From Euborellia annulipes (taxonomy: Eukaryota > Arthropoda > Insecta > Dermaptera > Anisolabididae): a DNA stretch of 64,000 nucleotides. Below are positions 1 to 10,149 of the stretch, in pieces (the first letter of the stretch is position 1; every line of letters starts with the position of its first letter). The stretch lies in the NCBI GenBank assembly GCA_023213315.1, contig JAKCPI010005550.1, positions 1-64,000 of the forward strand, read 5' to 3'. The notes beneath the pieces are model-generated. The model made no database searches, was not told where the DNA came from, and saw only the letters and a list, made by a program, of their open reading frames with translations. The position numbers were made by a program, and so were the translations under genes.

Positions 1-61
1 CAGGGGCGCCGGAACGAATTTGAATCAGGGGGGGCAACCTCTTCCTATATGGAGATGATAT

Positions 62-345
62 GATTGCCCTCGGGGCTTGGTGTAGGGGTTAGAGTGCTAA
101 CCTCGTATACCGAACGTCGCGGGTTCGGACCCCAGGCAGTCCGATGATTTTATTTAAGGCATTTGGATACCAAATGGCTTAAATAAGAATGCCTGGACCC
201 CAAATAATATATATTCATAACTGTTATCGTCAAAGTCTTAAATGGCCTAAGCCGAAAAGACTGTATGGATGTGTGGGTGCATGTGAGTGTGAATGAGAAA
301 AAAGTGTGAATGTTAAAAAAAAAAAAAAAAAAGGGATGTGATTGA
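62..345 (+). repeat. SINE-A, tRNA-derived, inside the hAT element
   Basis: The head starts GCCCTCGGGGCTTGGTG and contains a box B-like GGTTCGGACCCC at about 123-134, so it derives from a tRNA and would use internal Pol III promoter boxes. The body contains AGTCCGATGATTTTATTTAA and a GT-rich segment, and ends in an A-run near 315-333. Other copies are at 4483-4671, 15881-16030, 16570-17050 and a remnant at 37285-37640. Being inside the hAT element, it is younger than that insertion. Confidence 0.8.
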
Positions 346-445
346 AAGGGAAAGAATATAAAAAAAAAAGGTTTAATAAGAGTAATAATAATTAAAAAGA
401 AACATTTGCTTGAATACAATTTTTATTTATATAAATATATATATA

Positions 446-1424
446 TAGAGTAAGGTGGGGCAAAAGTCCGCACGGGGCAAAAGTCCGAATCCTCATTTTA
501 AAATCCCCGCTAGACTTGGCGTTGTTCTAAACAACTTTGTTAGGTTGCTAACAACAAGAACAGATGATGATTCGAAATTCAATAACGTGTTTGAAGCCGA
601 TTGTTAACAATGAGCAAATTTATGTTTTTGTCACCTTCCATCTAATATTTATGGAAATTCTCATGGTTGCAACATGTACCAGCATGCACTTTTCTAACTG
701 TCTAATGTCTTTGATTGCAAGCTGATAACCCTAAATAAATATTTTAAAACCTTTTTTTCTCTACAGTTAACAATAAAAAATTTTTTGTAACACTTCGATG
801 AAAATAGCTAAATGGGGCAAAAGTCCGCGGCCTCGACGGGGCAAAAGGCCCAATGGATCTCCAATGGAACAAATGTCACCCAATGGTATTCGAGTTTCTA
901 ATACCCCTACCTAGTATTTTCTGGGTTTCTAATACCCCAACCAAGTATTTTATCGGATTAATGAGCCTAGGGAAACGACCACGACCCGAATAGTTTATGC
1001 AGATTATGAACTTCAATCTTACTGGGGACTAATTGTTATAAGGCCTTTTGTGTATTTCTAATAAATAAAATAAATACATAAAACATACCTATACCTAATG
1101 TATTTCTTATTTCTTATTAAGTCTTTTTTATACCCTGGTTCGAGACGGTTGTGCGCTGCAGGGGCAATTGTTTGCACGTAAGGAATTTTGCCCCGCTAGT
1201 GCGGACTTTTACCCCCTCGGTGGGGCAAAAGTCCGCAAATGAAAATTTTTGTTTAAATACCTCTCCTACTTTTATGCTACCGAATTGGAAACCAAAAAAA
1301 TTATGGAAGGTAGCCAATTAACCAGGCTTTCAGGGGATGTTCCTATTTTTATTGTATCTTTCATAGGAAGGTCAAAAAAAAATTCCCAAAGAAAAACTGC
1401 GGACTTTTGCCCCACCTTACTCTA
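446..1424. mobile_element. 975-bp MITE with TA duplications and 24-bp terminal inverted repeats
   Basis: TA at 446-447 and 1423-1424 flank perfect 24-bp inverted repeats at 448-471 and 1399-1422, beginning GAGTAAGGTGGGGCAAAAGT. The GGGGCAAAAGTCCG motif recurs internally near 474, 813 and 1220, possibly as extra transposase-binding sites. The TA duplication places it with Tc1/mariner-type elements. No transposase frame is present, so it is non-autonomous. It is nested in the hAT element 3' of the transposase stop. Confidence 0.88.
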
Positions 1425-1456
1425 TCAATAATAATATTATTTATAAATCATGGAAA

Positions 1457-4000
1457 TTATTTTTTAATTTTGCCAAAATGTTGAATTCTAAAGTCATTAC
1501 TATTTATAAATGTAGCCATGATATTTTGGATATCTATTTCATCTACGATTTCTGGATATGTATTTTTTATTATGCATACATGATTTAATCGTTCTTGCGT
1601 CATTGTTGAGCGAAGATATGTTTTTATTCTTCTTAACATAGAAAATGAGCGCTCAGCGGTTGCTGATGTGGCCGGGATCACTAAAAGTAGTTTTAGAATA
1701 TTTCTCAGGTTAGGAAATAATTTTTTTGATTCTTGATTAAGATTTTTGTATTTTATTACAAAATCATTCAAGCATTTAGCTTGAGGAATTAATTCCCTAA
1801 AGAAATCAAATTCTCTTTTGACCTTTTCTTCTACAAACTCATATTCTTTTAAAATATCTATAACAGATTGGTCCCAAAAACGGGTTTCTAAAATAACAAT
1901 TTTTTCGATTTGTAGATATTTTAAAAACCCCGGTTGGGAGAATCTTAATTCAATCTCGTTGATTATCCCATCAATAACTTCATAGAAAGTTTTTCTAAAA
2001 TATTCTTCTATTGACGTGAACTTGTGTTCAGACTCGTTAGGTTTATATAGAAATTTTTTAGGAATCTCTCGCTTTCTCGGTAACGAGGGCTCCTCAAGAT
2101 TCATTTCTTTTATTTTTTTCTTTACATCCTTCCACATTTCATTAAAAAATTGTTCTGAGCGTTTTTTTTTTAAAGATTCTAAAACTAACTCAACAGCTTC
2201 CTTTGCCCCAGCTACAGTTTGCGTTTCACTTTGAAGAACATTGCTCAATTGATCAGTTAAAGAAAACATTAGATAACTAAGTCTAATTCCAAAGTATATA
2301 GAACCCTTTGATAATTGATCATAAAGTCCCCTGGCTTTGGACCCTATATCATCATTACAAGATGCTAATGAAAATAGAAAGTCCAAAACAGCAGGGTAAG
2401 TATTGATAACCCCTGACAATGAAGTATGTCTGATGGTCCAACGGGTTGGGCATAATGGCCGAGGGCCAGTTTTCTCTATTCCATGAGCCTTAGCAATCTC
2501 ATGAAAATTATGTGATCGTTTTGGTGATTCTTTGACAATAACTCCTATGTCGTTTACCCATTGAAGGCAATCACGTATTAAAGGAATTCTTTTTGAAGAA
2601 TCCTGCACAGCCAAATTTAGAGAATGAGCTGAACAATGAATAAATAAAGCCATTGGTTGATCTGCCAACACTCTTGATTTGACACCGTTTTTTATTCCGG
2701 TCATATTTGATCCTCCGTCATAGCATTGTCCTCGCAAGAGATCCATACTTAAATCAAAACGAATAAGCATGTCTTTTATAATATTATACAATGATTCCCC
2801 AGTCATAGAGTGAGTGTCATAGAGACCAAGAAAAAACTCATCAATTTCAAGAGTATCTTCATCTACAGATCTGATCGATATAGAAACTTGTTCTTTTCCC
2901 TGTACATCATTGGTTTCATCAACAATGAGAGAATATTCTCCTCTTTTTTTTATTATTTTAATAATTTTACGCAAAATATCATGGGAAATAATTCTCAATA
3001 TTTCATTCTGAATATCTGAAGAATTATATGATTTTTTGTGTTTTAAAAATAATTTTAATTCTGGAATGTCATTTTCCCTGAGACGTAATAATTGAATGAA
3101 ATTTCCTTCATTAATATCATGTGCTCTAAATGCAATTCCCTGACGAGCTAAATATAATGCTGAGGTTATTATTGTTTTTAGAGCGATTTGATTTTGTATT
3201 TGAACAGATAATGTTTGTTCAGATAATAAGGAAATAATTGGAGTATTTTTCTTCAGTGCTTCTAATTTTATAAATGATTCTTTGTGAAAAGCAGATTTTT
3301 CGTGACTTTTTAATTTTATGATAATTTTTTTCCAGTTTTTATACCCATCAATCACTAAGTTTGTTTCATGATTTTTTTCACATTTTACTAATTTTTTTCC
3401 TAGCGCTTGGACACATATGAAACAAAAAATACTTTTAGTCATTGAGTCAAAATGAAGCCAAGGGTATGTTGTGAACCACTCATTCTGAAAATTATGATTA
3501 CGTCCAGATTGGGTCCATGGAGGAATATCCAAAGGTTGATACGGTTCGTTTAAAGAGCATATCTTTTCGTGTGTGTTTTTAGTAAAAGCAAAAGAAACAC
3601 TCTTTACAGGAGCAGATGGATCATCGGCGATGTTTTCTGTTAAATAAATGAATAAATTATTTAATTGAATTTCCGATCTCTGAGCAAGGCAACAAAACAA
3701 TAAACAAGCATAATGACTCATTTTTTGAAATTATTATATTAATACCTATGGTGTTTGTGGAAGAAATGTTACTGCTGGTACTAGGGCGATGCTCATGGTG
3801 CAAAGGACTACCCGTGCTAATGCTTCCTTTTTCTAAAGAGCCTACGAAAGAACCAGATATAATAAGAAATTTTCATTTTTTTATTAAATTTTTAGCGTAC
3901 GTATATTTTTGGCGAAGAAAAATAAGTTTTTAAGAGTAGGCCTACGGCCATTCTTACCTGTTTCTTTTTTAAAATAATCATCAATAAATCGACGTTTCAT
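1457..4000 (-). CDS. hAT transposase (ZMYM1-like, TTF zinc finger, DUF4371), three predicted exons
   Basis: Cuts and rejoins hAT DNA in the nucleus. Exon 3 (1457-3636) carries nearly all domains. The long frame opens at 3721, but its first 28 codons look like intron. A better start is ATG at 4000: exon 1 is 3958-4000 with donor CAG|GTAAGAA, exon 2 is 3746-3841 (acceptor ...TTTCGTAG, donor ATAG|GTATTA), and the exon 3 acceptor is ...TTTAACAG. Phases match throughout, giving 772 residues with N-terminus MKRRFIDDYFKKET, typical of ZMYM1-like proteins. In spliced numbering, a TTF-type zinc finger is at about 91-168 (C118, C121, H158, H164). The RNase H-like core has D286 (IVDET), D353 (CYDGG) and E708 (TATAERSF); CSAHSLNLA lies near 381, RW at 445-446 and the hAT dimerisation region at about 686-739. 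There is no frameshift or internal stop. Family call is firm; the exon model is inferred from splice signals and phase. Confidence 0.9.
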
Positions 4001-4482
4001 TTTTTTCTTCTTATAACTGTTAATCAACTACACTAAATAGTCTGTAGTCCTTTATATTTAACTTTTACAAATATATAGTTTAACAATATGCAAATTATTT
4101 AATCAAAATTTTTTTTAGGCTATATAGTAGATTTGTTATTTACTATTTGAAGGAAATAAATATTTTTAATTTTCTTTATTTTAATTTTTTTTTTCCAAGG
4201 CATAAAGTCTCAAGTTTTCATGTTATCTAAATTTTATTATTTTAATTCCATATAAAATGTATTTAGAATTTAGAAATACAATAGGTCTATATAAAATAAA
4301 AAAAATTTCTTACTTTTTTAATTTTTTTTAAATTTAAATAAAAAAAATTTTAAAATATATCATTTTTAAAACTAAATGAAATAAAAGAAGAAATTTTGCC
4401 CCCCCCCCCTGCCCCCCCCTGTAGGATGCCAGGGGGGCAATGTACCCGTGCCCCCCCCCCCCCCCCAGTTCCGGCGCCTATG

Positions 4483-4671
4483 CTCACATTCACAGTCTTT
4501 TCGGCAACTTAGGCCATATAAGACTGACGATAACCGTTATTTATTTATATTGGGGTCCAGGTATTCGTATTTAAGCCATTTGGTATCCAAATGCCTTAAA
4601 TAAAATCATCGGACTGCCTGGGGTCCGAACTCGCGACGTTTGATATACGAGGGTTAGCACGCTAACCTGTA
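4483..4671 (-). repeat. SINE-A copy, broken by the hAT element
   Basis: Reverse-strand SINE-A, with the CATCGGACTGCCTGGGGTCC body and tRNA-like head readable up to about 4671. Its 3' tail region directly abuts the hAT right end at 4482, so the hAT element inserted into the tail of this SINE. Confidence 0.75.
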
Positions 4672-4880
4672 CTTCATAGGAAAGATAGAAGAAATGGTTG
4701 CCATGGTAACAAAATATATTTTCCTAAATTTTACATCTTTAATTCCAATATATCGGCGGAAATATATTTCGACACAAAAAAATCTGGTTTGACAAGCACA
4801 GAAATACAACTTTCGATTACCGAAGGTAAGAGAAAGTTGTGTGCTGTGCGACCAGTCACACCAGATTGTTTTTTTACTTT
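4672..4880 (+). repeat. REP1 fragment (3' third)
   Basis: Contains the REP1 segment ATGGTTGCCATGGTAAC and the terminal palindrome from AAATCTGGTTTGAC to CAGTCACACCAGATT. The upstream two thirds of REP1 are absent. Confidence 0.8.
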
Positions 4881-4887
4881 TTTTTTT

Positions 4888-4948
4888 ATTCGCAACGGGG
4901 GGGGGGCGAGCGCCCACCTTCGCCCCCACCTGAATACGCTACTGCCCT
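4888..4948. repeat. hAT-type MITE end remnant
   Basis: A G/C-run region ends in CCTGAATACGCTACTG, close to the CTGAATACGCCACTG right end of the complete MITE at 60574-60923. No matching left end or target duplication could be seen, so this is a truncated end. Confidence 0.4.
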
Positions 4949-5689
4949 TCCCCCTTGTATCCGCCTTTGTGTCGAGATTTTTTATTCTTTGCTTTTTTTT
5001 TTTACTAAAAATCAAGTGTGTCCCTTGTATAATTTGCTTTTCAAATATTCTATTTATTCATCCATTCATATCATTGTTCTCGTCATTTAAGAGTAATGAC
5101 TTTTTTTTTTAACATCCGGGCCATAAAACACTTAGAAAGATGTCGTCAGCTTGCCTGACACAAAAAATTATGTGTTACGCACTTGCAAAGCTCATGGTCA
5201 CTATGCACCCCCACCCCTGAACAAGAGCCAATCAGAGGCAAGGAGCTGTATGACGTTTTGGTTTGGAAAAACCGAGGCCCTAACGAGAAGACAGACTGAG
5301 ATTATCTATGAGACTCATGCCAACCACCAAGTGACACATTTCAACTTATCTACAACCCCACCTACCGCTGACCTCAACGTGTTGCCAGCTAACTGAACTA
5401 CCCCCTCCCCCGTGTGTGTTTAAAAGGCCTTCCAATACCATGGTGCTTGAAACAAAAAAAACGGTAAATACATATTACATTTTTTTTTTTTTTTTTAATT
5501 GATCAAAAATTTACAAACTCTCTAATAGACGGAACGTTGATAATTAATTAGGAAATTTTAAATAAATACTGTAAAACAATAAACCAGAACAGATAACTCT
5601 AATTAATATTCAATGCCTAATTAACCTAATTTATTTTGTTCTTTTAAATTTCTCAATAGTAAAGAAATTATCCTCCACACTAATCTGAT
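4949..5689. other. No assigned gene; GC-richer open frame at 5151-5396
   Basis: Mostly AT-rich with T-runs. A GC-richer patch at about 5140-5420 holds an 81-codon plus-strand frame (5151-5396). It has no domain I recognise, no clear splice borders and no start context, so it may be an exon remnant or chance. Confidence 0.3.
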
Positions 5690-6372
5690 TTTACTTTCTC
5701 TTACCTAAGTATATATGTAATATATATATAAAGAGAAAGTATTGGATTCATGTCAAAAATACGATGTCGAGATTTTGATGGATATACACGTTTTGAGGTC
5801 CCCTGAATCCAAAAAAGTGGTTTTCGCGACATGGTCTGTCTTGTGTGTGTGTGTGTGGGTAGGTGGGTGGGTGTGTGTTCAATTTTAAGCATGAAGGAAT
5901 TGAGCTATGAGGCTGAAATTTTATATTTAAGTTAAACACCCCCCGGGACGGGAAAAATAAGCTTTTAATCAAAATCGGCCAAAGAGTACTAGTACTTTAC
6001 TGATGTACTTTTTCAGTTTTTTTCGATTTTCTCAAAATTTGCTCCAACGATTTTTTTTTTAAATTCAAAAATCAATTATTTTTTTAGATGCTCTTTAAAA
6101 TTTATATTCTCATTTTGCAATTGAAATCTTCTGAAGACCACTTTACTCTTGTATTTCATAGGGAATATAGGAGAAATGGTTGCCATGGTAACAAAATATA
6201 AATATTTTCCCATACCTATAAATTTTACATCTGAATTCATATGTTCCGTACTGTCGGGAACTAAATATATGTCGACACAAAAAATCTGGTGTGACAAGCA
6301 CAGAACATAACTTTCGATTACCGAAGGTAAGAGAAAGTTGTGTGCTGTGCGCCAGTCACACCAGATTTTTTT
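5690..6372 (+). repeat. REP1, near full length
   Basis: Best single copy of the dominant repeat. It starts with TTTACTTTCTCTTACC followed by a TA-rich palindromic spacer and AGAAAGTATTGGATTCATGT. It continues through CGATGTCGAGATTTTGATGG, a GT-rich stretch (5841-5878), ACTTTACTGATGTACTTTTT, ATTTTTTTAGATGCTCTTTAA and GGTTGCCATGGTAAC. It closes in a long imperfect palindrome at about 6280-6370 (TCTGGTGTGAC ... GTCACACCAGA). There is no coding frame. Class unresolved; internal palindromes at both borders suggest a non-autonomous foldback or MITE-like element. Confidence 0.85.
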
Positions 6373-6389
6373 ATTTAATAGCCTGTTTC

Positions 6390-6515
6390 AGTTTTTTTTA
6401 CTTTCTCTTACCCTATATATAAAATATATAGAGAATATATTTCAAAAATTTGATAGTCGAGACAGAGGAGGAGGGGGGGGGGGGGTAATCTGGGGTGACT
6501 GGTCGCACAGCCAAT
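6390..6515 (+). repeat. REP1, internally deleted
   Basis: The REP1 5' border (TTTACTTTCTCTTACCC with TA-rich palindrome) jumps across a G-run to a REP1 3' border (ATCTGGGGTGACTGGTCGCACAG). The middle is missing. Confidence 0.65.
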
Positions 6516-6589
6516 AATTTTTTTTTAATCAAATAGATAGAAAGAATGAACAAGCAGCTAGTTATATTTCAATTTATTAATACACCAGG

Positions 6590-6624
6590 GTCGACGTTTC
6601 GTTCACATATGGGACCATCTTCAG
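6590..6624 (-). ncRNA. Hammerhead-like motif, left arm copy
   Basis: On the minus strand it reads CTGAAGA, U, a GGUC ... GAAC hairpin, then GAAACGUC. One stem II pair is broken (G opposite A) compared with the copy at 6848. Confidence 0.4.
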
Positions 6625-6847
6625 GGCTACAAATGATGAAAAAGAACATTTAACAGATAGATACAATCAATTACATAAAAATTCTTTTTGTTATTATATT
6701 TATAATTACCCAGGTTAATGTCTGAAAATATATATAATTCTCGCCAGATAACCTGTGTAATTATAAATATAATAACAAAAAAAAGAAATATTTTTATGTA
6801 AATGATTGTATCTATCTGTTAAAAGTTCTTTTTCATCATTTGTAGCC

Positions 6848-6879
6848 CTGAAGATGGTCCCATATGTGACCGAAACGTC
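6848..6879 (+). ncRNA. Hammerhead-like motif, right arm copy
   Basis: CTGAAGA at 6848-6854, one U, stem II GGUC (6856-6859) with GACC (6868-6871), then GAAA at 6872-6875 and CGUC at 6876-6879. This fits a type I hammerhead core with almost no stem III (AC/GU), with cleavage expected after C6879. Such short-stem-III forms in Penelope-like elements are reported to work as dimers. The extra U between A9 and stem II is a deviation. Stem I is weak here. Confidence 0.45.
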
Positions 6880-6984
6880 GACCCTGGTTTATTAATAAAT
6901 TGAAATAAAAATATAGGGATTGAACATTGGCTCTTGGGAAGGAAGAGCCGGAATTGAAATTGAAAAAAAAAAAAAAAACTGAAT

Positions 6985-7450
6985 TACATAATCAAAGTGT
7001 ACTTCAAACAATTTTCACAAAATATTACTGATATACTTTTTAAAAGGGCATCTAATTCAGAAGATTTCAACGGCAAAATGAGAATATACATTTTAAAGAG
7101 CATCTAAAAAAAAGTCGATTTATGAATTTAAAAAAAAATCGTTGGATCGAATTTTGAGAAAATCGAAAAAAAATAAACTGAAAAAAATACATCAGTAAAG
7201 CACTAGTACTTTTTGGCCGATTTTGTTCAAAAACTTCGTGTCACGTCCCAGGGGCGTACCTAACCTCCTAGCTCTTTTCGTTCTTGAGATATTTTGTTCA
7301 CAGACAGACAGTTTGCGGGACCCACTTTTTTTTGGATTCAGGGGACCTCAAAACATGAATATCCATCAAAATCTCGACATCGAATTTTTGACATGATCCC
7401 AATACTTTCTCCATACATTTCATATATAGGGTAAGAGAAAAATAAAATTA
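6985..7450 (-). repeat. REP1 copy, reverse strand, 3' part missing
   Basis: Reverse-complement REP1 from GTGTACTTCAAACAA to the border TATAGGGTAAGAGAAA. The terminal palindrome side is absent. Confidence 0.8.
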
Positions 7451-8790
7451 AATAAAGAATAAAATTAAATTTTTTAGTATTCTTAAATGAATTAAAATTA
7501 AAATGTTTGTGGATTCATATTTTTTTTTTTTTTATTTTTTTATTATTAATAAAATAAACAATTGAGAAAATCAAGTAGCTCAATCCTTGGGTCACGAACT
7601 AGAAATAAATATATTTATTACATAACAATAATTTCTCTCTATATATATTTCATATATAGGGTAAGAGAAAGTAAAAATCTACTTAATTTTATGACATGCC
7701 AAAGGCTAATTAAAAGAAAATATGAAATTATCAGAATTACTTGTGACCTAATTAAAACCGTTACTATCTGAGATTTTAATTTCAAATTAAAATAAAATCC
7801 TGGATATCTACTCTTATGAACATTTTTTTGACAAATTTTAGAAAAAACAAATTTTATTTCATGTTCCTTTGATTTTATATCGGTCACAAAAATTACGTAA
7901 TGCAAACATCCTTTTTAAATGAATAAATAATTCCTTTGATTTATTGATATCCAAAACACAATTGAATCTCGGTAATTTTTTTTCGCGATTAGTAATTTCA
8001 TTTTAAAAAAATTTGTAGTGAAATTTTATATTATTTTTTATTGATTTTTTTATGTTGAGATGAGTCTTTAAATTGGTCACTTATATTCAAGGCGTGAAAC
8101 AAAAAAGTCAATATTGCTTTTTTCCCCCACCTGTTTATATATATATAGTCTCTTTTCGAATGAAACTTAATTAGATCTTGTGTCTGGTTTCAATTTTTTT
8201 GTTTTAAATCGACAATGGCTTTTATTGGAAACATTCGACTATTGCATTATATATAAGAAGAGGAAAATTGAAAATCTTTTCAAAGTTAAACAAAAAAAAA
8301 AAAAAAAAAAAAACCAATTGATAACAACATTTTTCTTAAATATTTCTTTTTTTTTTTTAAATATTCTTCAAACAGAAAAAAAATTGACTTTTTGAAAAAA
8401 AAAAAATTTAATTTTTATATATTGAATATATTTATTGAAATTTTATTATAAAGACCAAAGATAATATTAAATACCATCTTTGTAAGAATAGTGGGTGGGA
8501 AGAGATTCACAACGTATATAAAACAAAAAATATTAAACTAAAACTAAATTTTTTGAACTAAAGTTTTGACGTGACAACTTTTTATAATGCAAGTATATGG
8601 GCCGGGTAGGGAAGCATTCACGAAAAGGTTGGTGGTTGGTATCGACTCGAATAACTTCTCTCTCTTAAGAGGTATAATTATTTTGAATATACGGTTAGAA
8701 AGAATGATTCTTCAGCTAAAGATTTCATCATTTATTTTTTGCCTATTATTTCACTCCAATATCAATTTTTTTCTCGAAAAACCTCATTTT
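7451..8790. other. AT-rich, no gene seen
   Basis: Homopolymer A/T runs and a REP1 border motif at 7644-7672 (TATATATTTCATATATAGGG then TAAGAGAAAGT). Only short frames without coding character. Confidence 0.5.
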
Positions 8791-9430
8791 TAGGCAAAAA
8801 ATGTCGAAAAATTACCCTTTTTGCGCAGGCATAGCTACTTGACCATAAAAGCTACATTAAAAATAAATATATTTTTAGAAACATTGGTTCAATACCCCCG
8901 GACCTTTTTTCCGATATGACGTCATTTTACCTCAAGAGAGCGCGCGACCGGAAATTCTTATTTGAAGTTTTAATCCATTGTAGATTCTGAACAGCTAATC
9001 AGATCAGACTAAATTTGATGTCAATTTGTGCAGAAAAAAAAACTCTAATTAACTCTATAAAAAAATTGCAATTAATAAACTCTAGAATTAATTTTTTTTT
9101 TTAAACCTCATTTTTTAAGCAAAAATTTGTCGAAAAATCGCCATTATTCGGCAATGAATATCTATTTCGCCATAAAAGCTACATTAAATCTAAAAATACT
9201 TTTAGAAAGATTGGTTGAATACCCTCGGAACTTTTTTTTCTTTTTTTTAGATATTGGGATCATTTTACCGGGCGCACGGCAAGAAATTCTTATTTGAAGT
9301 TTTAAACCATTGTAGATTCCGAATGGCTAATCAGATCAGACTAAATTTGATTTCATAACGTGCAGAAAGAAAAACTCTAATTGACTCGATAAAAAAAATC
9401 GCGATTAATAAACTCTAGAATCAATATTTT
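8790..9430. repeat. Two diverged tandem copies of a roughly 325-bp unit
   Basis: Shared blocks appear in the same order in both halves: GTCGAAAAAT, CCATAAAAGCTACATTAAA, TTCTTATTTGAAGTTTTAA, CATTGTAGATTC, CTAATCAGATCAGACTAAAT and AATAAACTCTAGAAT. The offset is about 325 bp with many differences, so this is an old duplication or satellite-like pair. No coding frame. Confidence 0.65.
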
Positions 9431-9902
9431 TTTCAAAAAAACCATTTTATTTTAAAATTTTTTCTAATGCTTTGAAATTAAAGAATGATTTAAGCTTTTG
9501 AAATAAATAAGTTCATACGAATGGTTAAATTCTTCTAAAAAAGACTGAGCTAAAGTATATTTCTGGCATGGCCGGGGGTTTAAACACCCCCGAACTAAAT
9601 CTCAAAAAAAAAATCTATCTCTATCTCTTCTGCAATATATATAAAAGGCGACTGTCCCTCTGTCTGTCTGCAAATGCGAAATCTCTGCCCCCAATAGATC
9701 AAATTTGACGGGTGAGGTGTCATTGAAAATGATATTAACCTCTAGTTGTGCAACATGTATTTTGTTTTAATTTTAATTAATAAATGCAAAAATTATGGGG
9801 GAAAACAGATACGCCGCCCGCAAGGGCCCAGCTGAGAAAGCCGCGGTGTTTACAGCTGCTAAAATAATTAAATATACGGTCAAAGCTTTTAGAATTTTTG
9901 TA
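9431..9902. other. No gene seen
   Basis: AT-rich sequence followed by a short GC-richer patch at 9810-9870 next to the SINE; nothing recognisable. Confidence 0.45.
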
Positions 9903-10050
9903 AGCCCTCGGGCCTTGGTGTAGTGGCCATTTGTACCAAGGGTCGCGGGATCGCATCCCGTCCCAGGCGACAAAATTTATTTTAATTGTATCGGATACCA
10001 ATCAATTGAAATAAATAGAGTCTAAATGGCCTCCGATGCCGAAAAAAAAC
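9903..10050 (+). repeat. SINE-C, tRNA-derived
   Basis: The head GCCCTCGGGCCTTGGTGTAG resembles SINE-A, but the box B-like region is GGGATCGCATCCC and the body is AAATTTATTTTAATTG, ending near CCTCCGATGCCGAAAAAAAA. Related copies are at 14967-15128 and 56150-56343. Confidence 0.7.
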
Positions 10051-10149
10051 CGGACAATTCCCAATCCACCCCCTCCCCCCAACCAAGAAAAATATTTTCT
10101 CTACGGGCCTACTCCTTGCTATATACACAAATACACATATAAGTATTAT

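Larger units (their letters stand above)
1..4482 (-). mobile_element. hAT DNA transposon, apparently complete
   Basis: The left end starts CAGGGGCGCCGGAAC and the right end, read inward on the other strand, starts CATAGGCGCCGGAAC, giving terminal inverted repeats with the CA...TG ends usual for hAT. G- and C-runs lie just inside both ends. The transposase is encoded on the minus strand, so its 5' side is at 4482. The 8-bp target duplication cannot be tested because the left flank lies outside the window; the right flank is CTCACATT. The side 3' of the transposase stop holds a SINE and a TA-flanked MITE, both later insertions. The right flank is SINE-A sequence, so the element landed in an older SINE. 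The intact transposase suggests fairly recent activity. Confidence 0.85.
6567..6906. mobile_element. Foldback element carrying a hammerhead-like motif in each arm
   Basis: An inverted repeat of about 150 bp per arm starts TTTCAATTTATTAATA on the left and ends TATTAATAAATTGAAA on the right, with a short spacer near 6716-6752. Each arm holds a hammerhead-like motif, so the two motifs point in opposite directions. A long intramolecular hairpin would compete with ribozyme folding in a full transcript. Hammerhead motifs are known in Penelope-like elements and retrozymes; assignment of this foldback to them is inference. Confidence 0.65.

Noticed and set aside
3637..3721. First 28 codons of the long hAT frame as the true N-terminus
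   Set aside because: They overlap a pyrimidine-rich intron ending TTTAACAG, and upstream exons give a family-typical start in phase.
4654..5112. Overlapping 83-107 codon frames on both strands
   Set aside because: They read through the REP1 palindrome and C/G runs in several frames; compositional artefacts.
5841..5878. Independent GT microsatellite
   Set aside because: It is the internal GT-rich part of REP1 and appears in shorter form in other copies.
6280..6370. Helitron 3' hairpin
   Set aside because: Arms are far longer than a Helitron terminal hairpin and no CTRR end or 5' TC was found; no Rep/helicase coding.
8790..9430. CRISPR-like direct repeats
   Set aside because: Two diverged copies of a long unit, eukaryotic context, no regular spacers.
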